From Amycolatopsis acidicola (GTDB lineage Bacteria > Actinomycetota > Actinomycetes > Mycobacteriales > Pseudonocardiaceae): DNA of 64,000 bases. Location of the stretch: the NCBI RefSeq assembly GCF_007713735.2, contig NZ_VMNW02000001.1, positions 62,001-126,000 of the forward strand, given 5' to 3'. The notes beneath the pieces are model-generated. The model was not told where the DNA came from, did no database searches, and saw only the letters and a program-made list of their open reading frames with translations. Position numbers and translations under genes: made by a program. This document shows positions 20,373 to 28,445 of the stretch, one piece after another. Numbering within the stretch: the stretch's first letter is position 1; each line of letters starts with the position of its first letter.

Positions 20373-21797
20373 TCAGGCCGGATCACGATACTGGTGCAAC
20401 ACGCTGTTGAAATTCCGCAGCATGTCGATGGCATCCTCGGGCACCGGATCGGGGTGAAAGTGCATCACCTTGTTGCGGATGAGCCGGATCTTTTCCAGTC
20501 GTGTGATGAACGGCTGCCGGTCCAATGGCCAGCCCAGCTTTCGCCAGACTTTGCGGTTTTCCAGAATGCGTTGGTAATCACCGAACGAGAGTTGGTCGAA
20601 GCTCGTGATCGGCCTGCCGCAGAGCGGCTGCACGGTCGGCACGTCCAAGGCACGGCTCAAGATCCACCGGAGTGTCTGGTCCAGTTCGCCCAGCTGGAAA
20701 AACGGGGTGGCCATTTCGCCGTAGCGCTGTGCTACGTCTGATGTGGTCACGATGCCTTTGACCTCGTTGCTCTCGTCCAGGACGAACACGAACTCCCGCT
20801 GTTGCAGTGTCGGGAGCACTTCGAAAAGGTCGCGGTCGTATTTGGCGACTTCCACGTGACTGTCGATCGCATCCGCGATGCTCGCATCGGATTTCTGGTG
20901 CATGGCCTGAACGATCGACCGCCACGTCACTGCACCGCGCAGGGTGCGGGGACCGTTGAGAACGGCGAGCTGCGAGTAGTCGTTGAGGAGCATTTTCGTG
21001 ATTGCTTCCTCGAGCGTGCTGTTCGGACTGACGGACTCCACGCCGGCCAACGGGGAAAGGTTTCCCAGCGTCAACCGGACATTCAGGTCGCTGCCCCCCT
21101 CATAGTCCTCGCCGACCGGCAGGTCTTCGATTTCGGATGTTTCGGCCGCCGGAGGTGCTTCCTCGTCATCGGGTGGCGTGGTCAGGGAAACGACCGTGTC
21201 CAGCGTGACCGCGCGAAAGCTCGGTGAGGTCATCAATCCGTGGTTGGCCAGGTCCGCTTCGATTTGGCTGACCTGGTCACCACGATCCGTGGCCCCCCAC
21301 AATTCCAGGAGCTGCCGAACAGATATGCGCTCGGGATTGTGTTCGTCGGCTCGGGCGCGCGCCTGGCGCAGACGTTCATGGATTCGCTGGCGTGCCGTGT
21401 CCTCGCTTTGCCGGTAGGCCGCAGCCGCCGCTGTCGAGATCGCTCGGTCGAGCAATTCCTGACGTACCGCGTCCAGCAACCGGTCCTGATCGACCACCAG
21501 CCAGGCGTGCCAACCATCGACTGCTCGCATTCCGGCCGCCACCATGGCGGCCCGCGATGGCGAACGGAACTCCTCACCGTCAGGCTCGAGCCGGATCCGG
21601 CCTTTGTCGGTGACGGTCGCGTCGTAGGTCACGCCGATGCGGTTGCGTTTGAACCTCAGCTTCGTGCCGGCCTTGATCAAACCCGCTTCGAGCAGATCCG
21701 CCACCGTGACGCGGCGACCGCCGATCAGGTACATCGAGCGACCGCCGGCGAGCTCGTCCTTGGTTTCCTGCGTCCCACCGGTCAACGCGCTCACCAC
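20373..21797 (-). CDS. RAMA-CBS-HEPN protein, putative ribonuclease effector
   Basis: 474 aa. Residues about 22-100 (VTVADLLEAGLIKAGTKLRF ... SPSRAAMVAAGMRAVDGWHAW) match the RAMA fold, a nucleic-acid reader found in modification systems. Residues about 115-220 are helical and linked by an acidic spacer to two CBS motifs (about 248-365, ending VKGIVTTSDVAQRYG), which usually bind adenosyl nucleotides. The last 90 residues resemble Swt1-type HEPN, with the catalytic R-x4-H motif RNKVMH at 441-446. It is the third gene of an operon: its start overlaps the preceding stop (GTG at 21797 or 21794). RNase activity is inference. Confidence 0.72.
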   Translation of the reverse strand: MVSALTGGTQETKDELAGGRSMYLIGGRRVTVADLLEAGLIKAGTKLRFKRNRIGVTYDATVTDKGRIRLEPDGEEFRSPSRAAMVAAGMRAVDGWHAWLVVDQDRLLDAVRQELLDRAISTAAAAAYRQSEDTARQRIHERLRQARARADEHNPERISVRQLLELWGATDRGDQVSQIEADLANHGLMTSPSFRAVTLDTVVSLTTPPDDEEAPPAAETSEIEDLPVGEDYEGGSDLNVRLTLGNLSPLAGVESVSPNSTLEEAITKMLLNDYSQLAVLNGPRTLRGAVTWRSIVQAMHQKSDASIADAIDSHVEVAKYDRDLFEVLPTLQQREFVFVLDESNEVKGIVTTSDVAQRYGEMATPFFQLGELDQTLRWILSRALDVPTVQPLCGRPITSFDQLSFGDYQRILENRKVWRKLGWPLDRQPFITRLEKIRLIRNKVMHFHPDPVPEDAIDMLRNFNSVLHQYRDPA

Positions 21798-22459
21798 TTT
21801 CGCAGTCCGGCGAACTTGCGTCGGGCACCGATCGCTTGTTTGAGTACTCTCTTCTCGAGTTCTGTTTGGCTGAGCCGGTTCACTCGCGTCAGCTGCAACT
21901 CGGCAGCGACAGCGAGCAAGCTTTCCCGGTCCAGGTGTTCGGCGTGAAGGTACGCCGTTCCTTCTTCTTCGGTCTCGGTTTCGCGCAGCCGTGTGGCGAT
22001 GGCCGCCACGTCCACATCCAGCCTCTTTTCGGGCGGCGTAGCCGAAGTAGGTGCCGCCTTGACCTCATCGACTTCGTGGTCGGTGCCGTGTGTCGCCAGG
22101 CGGTCCACGAGGTTGGTGCGGTTGAGGTTGCTGTACCGGGTCAGACCCATGAATTTGGCCACCCGTTTCAGCCCGGCAACCGACATCCCGGCGGCGTTCA
22201 AGTAGGCCCGGCGTTCGTGCTCCGACAGCCGTCCAAGATCTTGCGCCACCTGCAGCGGATCGTCGGAAGGCATCAAGCCTCGGGAAGCTTTCGCCTCCTC
22301 ATGCGGTCGTGCATCGAAGGGCGCCTGTGCTTCGTCGGGAGCCGAGACCTTCAGCTGCACCGTCCCACTGGCTATCGCCTGCAATGTCGCTTCATCCTGG
22401 TGCGCAAGGAATTGATACAACCGTGCCTGCAATGCGACGAACGCCTTCAGACCGTTCAC
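21791..22459 (-). CDS. protein with two SAP-like helical repeats, middle gene of the ParA operon
   Basis: 222 aa. I do not recognise the whole protein. Two ungapped 37-residue repeats are visible: 85-121 (AYLNAAGMSVAGLKRVAKFM...) and 169-205 (AYLHAEHLDRESLLAVAAEL...). They share AYL, LTR, and spaced Leu, Thr and Arg. The pattern resembles SAP or Rho-N modules, which bind DNA or RNA. Between them lies an acidic linker, and the C-terminus is basic (GARRKFAGLRKW). It overlaps the ParA gene by 4 bases and the HEPN gene by 4-7 bases, so all three are coupled. A nucleic-acid adaptor role is likely but inferred. Confidence 0.6.
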   Translation of the reverse strand: MNGLKAFVALQARLYQFLAHQDEATLQAIASGTVQLKVSAPDEAQAPFDARPHEEAKASRGLMPSDDPLQVAQDLGRLSEHERRAYLNAAGMSVAGLKRVAKFMGLTRYSNLNRTNLVDRLATHGTDHEVDEVKAAPTSATPPEKRLDVDVAAIATRLRETETEEEGTAYLHAEHLDRESLLAVAAELQLTRVNRLSQTELEKRVLKQAIGARRKFAGLRKW

Positions 22460-23400
22460 CGCTGACCACCCGGCACCAGCTCGAGCGCGCTCAATACCTC
22501 GTCGGTGAGCTCATGGAACTCCCGGACTACCTCGTCCCGGCCAGTGGTGCGGAGCATCGCGGGCACGCCACTTTCACCGGCGTCGCCGAAGTGGCGAGGG
22601 CTGTTGCGGATCCTGCTCTCCAGCACCGGAACCCGCGAATTCAGGCGCACTTCTTCGATATACGTGTGCTGCGCCAGAGTCACCTGCTGCGAATAGATCT
22701 GCACCATGGTGAAGACGACCCCCAGGATGCCGGGATCGATGGGACGATGGTTCCTGGTGCCGCCCTTGTGGTTGACGAAATCGTTGAACTGTTGCACCAG
22801 CGCGGCGCAGTTGCCGACGAGGTAGTCCAAACCCAACGTGGACAGGTAATCAGCCTTGGCCGGAACGAGGATCTGTTGGCTGGCGACGATCGCGGTCTTG
22901 GTCACGAGGCCGAAGTTGGGTGCGCAGTCAATAAGCACGAGATCGTATTCGGCGAAGTGAGCGTCCTCCAGCGCCTGTCGCAGGCAACCGTGGAGGTCCA
23001 GGAATTTCCGCTTCGAGCCGTCCAGGGTGGTCGTCCCGCCGAGTCGCGCGGCGAGTTCGAGATCGATGTCGATGAGGCCGAGGTGAGAGGAGATCAGATC
23101 GAGTTGCCCCGCGGTGTTGTCCAGCGCCTTGTTGACCCGTTCCGGCGTGACGACGAGATCCGCCAAAGAGGTGTCCCGGCCCGGTATCTCGGCGTCGTAC
23201 CACTGCCTGATGGTGCGGTTGTCCTTCAAGCTCTGGTGCCAATCATCGATCGAGAAGAACGAGAACGTCAGGTTGGTCTGCGGATCAAGATCGATCAGTA
23301 GTACGCGCAGGCCGCGACTTGCGGCGACCGCCCCGAGGTTCGCGGTAAGAGTCGTCTTACCCACACCACCCTTGTAGTTCATGACCGCGACGATCCGCAT
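22456..23400 (-). CDS. ParA/MinD-type ATPase of the accessory operon
   Basis: 314 aa from ATG 23400 ([17 protein letters not shown]), with GGGGAGAGG upstream; the frame is open to 23463. The deviant Walker A KGGVGKTT at residues 10-17 carries the signature Lys, and LLIDLDPQTNLTFSF and DLVLIDCAPNFGLVT complete the site. It is clearly different from the chromosomal ParA of this window and has a longer middle (DDWHQSLKDN...). No ParB partner or parS lies nearby. It is the first gene of the operon. A positioning or activating switch for its two partners is inference. Confidence 0.85.
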   Translation of the reverse strand: MRIVAVMNYKGGVGKTTLTANLGAVAASRGLRVLLIDLDPQTNLTFSFFSIDDWHQSLKDNRTIRQWYDAEIPGRDTSLADLVVTPERVNKALDNTAGQLDLISSHLGLIDIDLELAARLGGTTTLDGSKRKFLDLHGCLRQALEDAHFAEYDLVLIDCAPNFGLVTKTAIVASQQILVPAKADYLSTLGLDYLVGNCAALVQQFNDFVNHKGGTRNHRPIDPGILGVVFTMVQIYSQQVTLAQHTYIEEVRLNSRVPVLESRIRNSPRHFGDAGESGVPAMLRTTGRDEVVREFHELTDEVLSALELVPGGQR

Positions 23401-23629
23401 ACGCCTCTCCCCAGAAAGATCGAATTCGCCTGTCAATCGATCTACGACCTTCGCAGAGCCCACCTGACGAAGGCAACTGCGGAAATGTGGATCGACACGA
23501 AAGTGAGTCCTGGATACGCCATTCGTCGTACTCGCTATACCGCTCTGCTGGACGATTCACGGCAGGGAGTAACAAGCCGGCCGAGTAGGGAGCAATATTC
23601 CGGTTTCACCATTCCGAACCACGACGACG

Positions 23630-24508
23630 TCATGACCGCTGGACCACGCCTTCCTTCGAAATCGTCAACGGGTTGCCCGGTAGTTGTCCGGCGACGATCG
23701 CCGCCAGTGAGACCGCGAAACCGAGCAGCTGCACCGGATTCAGCGTCTGTCCCAGCACGAGCACGCCCAGCAGCGCGGCGACGATCGGTGAAAGCAGGGT
23801 CAGCACCGCCACGGACGTGACGGGCAAAGTCGTGATTCCGCGGAACCACAACACATACGCGATCAGTCCGCCCGCCAGGCCCAGCCACAGGTAGCCCGCC
23901 ACGGCGGGCAGGTCGATCGCGGGCGGCGCGCCCTCCACCAAGAACGTCATCGGCAACAGGACCACACCGCCGGCCGCGAGTTGCCAGCCCGCGAATGCCG
24001 TCGGGCTCACGCCATCCGGTCGCCCCCAGCGTTTCGTCCATGTCACGCCGAAAGCCATCGACGCGGCACCGCCCAGCCCGGCCGCGATCCCGACCGGATC
24101 GACCCCGGCGCCAGGGCGAATCACGACCAGCCCGACACCGACGAGCCCCGCCACGCCCCAGCCGAGTTTCCACCCGGAAGGCCGTTCGCCCAGCAATGTC
24201 ACCGCCAGCACGGCGACGACGATCGGCTGCGACGCGCCCAGGGTGGCGGCCACGCCACCGGGCAACCGTTCCGCGGCGACGAACAGCAGCGGAAAGAACA
24301 AACCGATGTTCAACACCCCGAGCGCGGCCGCTTTCGCCCACCAGATCCCGCGGGGCAAAGTCCGGGTCAGCGCCACCGCGACCAGGCCCGCGGGCAACGC
24401 GCGCGCCAGCCCGGCGAACAGCGGATGACCGGCCGGGAGCAGCTCACTCGTCACCAGATACGTCGTGCCCCAGCTCGCCGGGGCCAACGCTGTCACCAGT
24501 CTCTTCAT
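23630..24508 (-). CDS. EamA/DMT family transporter
   Basis: 292 aa from ATG 24508, which has GGAAAG just upstream; the frame is open to 24538. Ten hydrophobic segments in two EamA halves are visible, for instance ALGVLNIGLFFPLLFVAAERL and AVLTLLSPIVAALLGVLVLG. Such drug/metabolite transporters export amino acids or other small molecules. It is divergent from a LysR gene 80 bases away, which probably controls it. The substrate is unknown. Confidence 0.88.
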   Translation of the reverse strand: MKRLVTALAPASWGTTYLVTSELLPAGHPLFAGLARALPAGLVAVALTRTLPRGIWWAKAAALGVLNIGLFFPLLFVAAERLPGGVAATLGASQPIVVAVLAVTLLGERPSGWKLGWGVAGLVGVGLVVIRPGAGVDPVGIAAGLGGAASMAFGVTWTKRWGRPDGVSPTAFAGWQLAAGGVVLLPMTFLVEGAPPAIDLPAVAGYLWLGLAGGLIAYVLWFRGITTLPVTSVAVLTLLSPIVAALLGVLVLGQTLNPVQLLGFAVSLAAIVAGQLPGNPLTISKEGVVQRS

Positions 24509-24516
24509 GCTTTCCA

Positions 24517-24549
24517 GTGTTGGTTGACCTGCGTACATGAGTCCAACAC
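24517..24549. promoter_or_regulatory. inverted repeat in the transporter-LysR divergent gap
   Basis: GTGTTGG (24517-24523) and CCAACAC (24543-24549) form 7-bp arms 19 bases apart, in the space between the divergent genes. A likely LysR-type operator controlling both. Confidence 0.5.
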
Positions 24550-24588
24550 ATCGTTGTCATCTCACTGATCTGACTTCACGATTGATCC

Positions 24589-25473
24589 ATGGAGCTTCAG
24601 CAGATGCGCTACGTCCTGGCCGTCGCCGAAACGAACAGCTTCACGCGTGCGGCGAAGCAGTGCCTCGTGGTGCAGTCCGCGCTCAGCCACCAAATCGCCC
24701 GCCTGGAGCGCGAACTCGGCGCCAGACTCTTCGAGCGCACCAGCCGTCGCGTCCGGTTGACGGCCGCCGGCCGGGCTTTCCTGCCCGAAGCGCGCCAATG
24801 CCTTGACGCCGCCGAGCGTGCGGCCGCCCGGGTCGCCGCCGAGGTCGGGGAGATCCGCGGCCGGCTCACCGTCGGCGTCATCCCGACCGTCGCCGCGGTG
24901 GACATTCCGGCTGTACTGCACGAATTCCACCAACGACACCAGCAAGTCCGCATCGGCCTGAAGGTCGGTGCCAGTGCGGACCTGGCCGAACAGGTCGAGC
25001 GGGGCGCGATGGAGGTCGCGTTCCTCGGGCTGCCGGCCACCGCCCACCCGCGTGGCGTGCGGGCGCACGAGTTGGCGCGCGACAGGCTCGTCGCGGTTGT
25101 CGCGCCGGGGCACCCGTTGGCGGGTGAGCGTGAAGTGGACTTACAGCGGCTCGCGGACGAGTCTTTCGTGGACTTTCCGGCCAAAACCGCGGGCCGCCTC
25201 CAGTCCGATCAGGCCTTTGCCGCAGCCGGCCTGCCGCGGGAGGTCGCCTTCGAGGTCACCACCGCAGACCTGATGCTTCGCCTGGTGCTGCAGGGTTTTT
25301 GTGTCGGATTACTGCCGTCTGCGTACACGCCACAACTCGGCGGGGTGATCACGATTCCGGTGACCGACGCGCCGGCCAGGGTCGAGTACCTCGTCTGGCC
25401 TCGGCTGGGGCTCACGCCCGCGGCCGCCGCTTTCCTGGACGTGCTGGACATTCCCGCTTCTGATGTCACTTGA
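24589..25473 (+). CDS. LysR family transcriptional regulator
   Basis: 294 aa. The N-terminal winged helix-turn-helix is canonical: MELQQMRYVLAVAETNSFTR, then SALSHQIARLERELGARLFERTSR at about residues 30-53. The effector domain starts near GRLTVGVIP at about 95. Divergent from the EamA transporter, which is its likely target. It ends about 100 bases before the anchored-protein gene. The inducer cannot be told from sequence. Confidence 0.93.
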   Translation: MELQQMRYVLAVAETNSFTRAAKQCLVVQSALSHQIARLERELGARLFERTSRRVRLTAAGRAFLPEARQCLDAAERAAARVAAEVGEIRGRLTVGVIPTVAAVDIPAVLHEFHQRHQQVRIGLKVGASADLAEQVERGAMEVAFLGLPATAHPRGVRAHELARDRLVAVVAPGHPLAGEREVDLQRLADESFVDFPAKTAGRLQSDQAFAAAGLPREVAFEVTTADLMLRLVLQGFCVGLLPSAYTPQLGGVITIPVTDAPARVEYLVWPRLGLTPAAAAFLDVLDIPASDVT

Positions 25474-25571
25474 CCGGGCGATTCTGCTCTTTCCCCGCGC
25501 GGTGATCCCCGCCTGCACGGAGGATCGCGGTAACCCTGAACTGGCTCTTCCGCGAAACCGAAAGGTCGTCG

Positions 25572-27065
25572 ATGGCGCAGGAAGCGGTGTACCGCAGGTT
25601 GGCGCTGGGCGGAGTCGCGTGCCTGGTAGCGGGCGTGATCGCCACCGGAATGCAGGCCAATGTGCCGGTCGCGCGGGCGGCCGGCGGGATCAACCCGGTG
25701 ATGCCGGTCGCGCCGAACGACGTGCAGGCCGACCCGAGCCACGGGTTCCTTGTGCTGGTCGAGAAGGACGCGAACCTGTACGAGAACGAGACCGAGGGCC
25801 CGGTCGCGATCGGCGGTGACGTGCGCTTTCGCAGCTACCAGGTCGCGTTGAACAACCCGGGTACCTACATCGCGCCGGGGGACAGCGTGGTCTCCGGCCT
25901 GGTGGTCGGCGGCGCCCCCGACTACGCGGGCAGCCCGGCCGACGGCCAACTCCGCGTGCTCACCAACACCTACGCCAAGATCGGCGACCTCTCCGGTTCG
26001 GACGTCGAAGCCTCCGGATCGCACACTTTCGTCGAGCCCTCCGGCGCCGGCCCCGGCGTGCTGCCGGACGTCGACATCCAGACGGCCCAGCCCGAGGCCA
26101 GCGTCGGCGGCACCAGCGGGTTCGATTTCCCCGCCCTGTTCGGGATCTACCGCGGACTGAACGACCGCATCGCGGACTGCCCGCAGACCATCACGCTGAA
26201 GGACCAGAACGGCCAGGCGGAGTGGAACGGCACCGACCCGGTGGCCACGATCGGCCTGGAGCCCGGCGAGAACGTGCTGACCCTGACCGAGGACCAGATG
26301 TCGGCGCTGAAGTACATCAACCCGGTCAACGGTTCGCTCCAGCCCGGCGACAACGCCTCACTGATCATCAACGTCCAAAGCCAGGGCGACTACGACTGGC
26401 CCGTGCCGCAGGTCAGCTGGCAGGGCAACGCCCCTTCGCGGCACGTCCTCTGGAACTTCACCAACGACGGCACCATCACGTTGCCCGAGGGCTCGGCCAC
26501 GGTCTGGGGCACGGTCTACGCACCCAACGCCGAGCTTGTCGACCACAGCTCCAACAACATCGAGGGCAACGTCGTGGTCCGCGAGTTCACCCACGGCGGC
26601 GCGGTCGCGGGCGGTTCCGGATCGAACGGCGGCGAGGTGCACTACGCGCCGTTCTCCAACACCGTGAGCTGCCTGGACAACGACGTACCGACCACCACTG
26701 AGCCGACCACCACCACCGAGCCGACCACCACCACAACGGAACCCACGACGACGACCACCGAGTCCTCGACGACCACGACCACGACCACCGTGCCCACCAC
26801 CACGCAGCCGACCTCCACCGAACCGACGATGACCACCACCACGACCAGCTCCGAATCCGGCGGGATCGTGCCGACGACGACCTCCGAGACGGGCGAGTAC
26901 CCGGGGCAGCCGGGGCCGTCCGACAAGGGCCCGTCGAGCGGCGAACTGGCCAGCACCGGTGTGTCGATCGTGCCGTGGCTGGTGGTCGGGCTCGGGCTGA
27001 TCGGCTTCGGCGTCGGCATGCTGGTGTTCGGCAGGCGGCGGGCACGGGGATCGTCCCAGAACTGA
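25572..27065 (+). CDS. choice-of-anchor A surface protein with LASTG sortase signal
   Basis: 497 aa. An N-terminal hydrophobic segment (about 9-35) ending ARAAGG is a signal peptide. Residues about 50-365 form the choice-of-anchor A beta-rich domain, with ENETEGPVAIGGDVRF, an internal SLIINVQSQGDYDWP and GTVYAPNAELVDHSSNNIEG. A Thr/Pro/Ser-rich stalk follows (about 375-440). The end carries LASTG at 459-463, a membrane helix and GRRRARG, a class E sortase signal (LAxTG). The window's class E sortase (33787-34623) could attach it to the cell wall. Its binding partner is unknown. Confidence 0.88.
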   Translation: MAQEAVYRRLALGGVACLVAGVIATGMQANVPVARAAGGINPVMPVAPNDVQADPSHGFLVLVEKDANLYENETEGPVAIGGDVRFRSYQVALNNPGTYIAPGDSVVSGLVVGGAPDYAGSPADGQLRVLTNTYAKIGDLSGSDVEASGSHTFVEPSGAGPGVLPDVDIQTAQPEASVGGTSGFDFPALFGIYRGLNDRIADCPQTITLKDQNGQAEWNGTDPVATIGLEPGENVLTLTEDQMSALKYINPVNGSLQPGDNASLIINVQSQGDYDWPVPQVSWQGNAPSRHVLWNFTNDGTITLPEGSATVWGTVYAPNAELVDHSSNNIEGNVVVREFTHGGAVAGGSGSNGGEVHYAPFSNTVSCLDNDVPTTTEPTTTTEPTTTTTEPTTTTTESSTTTTTTTVPTTTQPTSTEPTMTTTTTSSESGGIVPTTTSETGEYPGQPGPSDKGPSSGELASTGVSIVPWLVVGLGLIGFGVGMLVFGRRRARGSSQN

Positions 27066-27084
27066 CCCGCGTTACGTTGGTGCG

Positions 27085-27591
27085 GTGACTTGGACGGCCC
27101 CCGAGGCGGAGATCGTGTTCGGTGCCACCGCCGCCGACGAGCGGACGATGCTCGCCGGTTACCTGGACTGGCACCGCAGCGTGCTGCTGCACAAATGCGC
27201 CGGGCTCACCGGTGAGCAGCTCGCGGAGCGCAGCGTCGAACCGTCGAGTCTTTCGCTGCTCGGGCTGATCCGGCACATGGCCAAGGTGGAGCGGATCTGG
27301 TTCCGCGAGCGGTTCGCGAACCTGCCCGTCGAACGGCTGCACGCGGGCACCGACACGGATTTCGACCAGGCCGATCCGGCGCGGGCCGCCGAGGACTACG
27401 CCCAGCTGCTGGAGGAACGCAGGCAGGCGGACGAAATCGCCGCGCGGGCGTCGCTCGAGGACACGTTCACTTTCGACGAAAACGTCTTTTCCCTGCGTTT
27501 CGTCTACCTGCACCTGATCCAGGAATACGCGCGGCACAACGGGCACGCCGACCTGCTGCGCGAACGCATCGACGGGGTCACCGGAGCTTGA
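27085..27591 (+). CDS. DinB family protein (DUF664-like)
   Basis: 168 aa. A four-helix DinB/DUF664 fold is indicated by LAGYLDWHRSVLLHKCAGLT, LLGLIRHMAKVERIWFRERF and LIQEYARHNGHADLLRERI. The spaced His residues (RHM and RHNGH) are the usual metal-binding triad. Members include thiol-dependent (mycothiol) transferases, so a thiol-transferase role is possible. GTG start. Its stop overlaps the next gene's TTG by 4 bases. Confidence 0.85.
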   Translation: MTWTAPEAEIVFGATAADERTMLAGYLDWHRSVLLHKCAGLTGEQLAERSVEPSSLSLLGLIRHMAKVERIWFRERFANLPVERLHAGTDTDFDQADPARAAEDYAQLLEERRQADEIAARASLEDTFTFDENVFSLRFVYLHLIQEYARHNGHADLLRERIDGVTGA

Positions 27592-28445
27592 GCAAACGAA
27601 GGAAACCGGCGCAGCCGATCCCGGGCGATTACCCGGTCCGCTTCGGCACGGCCGAATTGCGCGCCGACGCCGACCGGCCCGGCGGCTGGCTGCTGAGCGT
27701 CGACGGCATCGCACAGTCCTATGTGGACCTCGACGAGCCGCGGCACCTCGAGTTCGACTACGTGCGGCGGATGGGCGACGTGATCGATTGCCTTGGCACG
27801 GCAGGGGTGCCGATGGACGTGCTGCACCTCGGCGGCGCCGGGTGCACGTTGCCGCGGTATGTGGCGGCGACGAGGCCGGGGTCGCGGCAGCTGGTCTTCG
27901 ACGCCGACGGCGAACTCATCGAGCTGGTGCGGGAACACCTGGATCTGCGCGGTGTGCCGAAGCTGCGGGTGCGTATTTCCGATGCGCGCGAAGGCGTCGC
28001 GACCCGGTACGACGATTCCGCGGATCTCGTGATCGCCGACGTTTTCCAGCGGGCGAGCATGCCCGGCGGGCTCGCCACGGTCGAATTCACCACCGACGTC
28101 GCTCGCGTGCTGCGGTCGGCCGGAACGTATTTGATCAATATCGCCGACGGCCCGGGGCTGGTCTTTTCCCGCCGCGTGGCCGCCACCGTCGCCGAGGTTT
28201 TCCCGCACGCACTGCTCCTCGCGGAGCCAGGTGTGTTGCGGGGCCGCCGATTCGGCAATGTCGTCCTCGCCGCGGCGAAGAACGAACTGCCGGTGCAGGC
28301 AGTGGCGGCGCGGGCGGCATCGGCGGCATTCCCGGCACGGTGCGTCGCGGACGCGGATTTCCGTTCCTTCCACGGCCGCGCCAAACCGCTGACCGACGAC
28401 GCACCGATGACCGCGCCGACACCGCCACGCGGTTCGTTCGGTTAG
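27588..28445 (+). CDS. spermidine synthase-like (polyamine aminopropyltransferase-fold) protein
   Basis: 285 aa, TTG start overlapping the DinB stop. The methyltransferase-like core has VLHLGGAGCTLPRYVAA (about residues 81-97), an acidic VFDADGELIEL and LVIADVFQRAS. This is the fold of polyamine synthases, but the catalytic region is diverged, so the true substrate is uncertain. It may be co-translated with the DinB protein. Its 3' end overlaps the converging dehydratase gene by 4 bases. Confidence 0.75.
   Translation: MSKRRKPAQPIPGDYPVRFGTAELRADADRPGGWLLSVDGIAQSYVDLDEPRHLEFDYVRRMGDVIDCLGTAGVPMDVLHLGGAGCTLPRYVAATRPGSRQLVFDADGELIELVREHLDLRGVPKLRVRISDAREGVATRYDDSADLVIADVFQRASMPGGLATVEFTTDVARVLRSAGTYLINIADGPGLVFSRRVAATVAEVFPHALLLAEPGVLRGRRFGNVVLAAAKNELPVQAVAARAASAAFPARCVADADFRSFHGRAKPLTDDAPMTAPTPPRGSFG

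Noticed and set aside
23431-23436. TTGACA (minus strand) upstream of the ParA-operon
   Set aside because: A perfect -35 hexamer, but no -10 match 16-19 bases downstream.
20285-23640. Integration site repeats of tRNA-Ala around the operon
   Set aside because: No copy of the tRNA 3' end was found at the far side, so an attL/attR pair is not supported.
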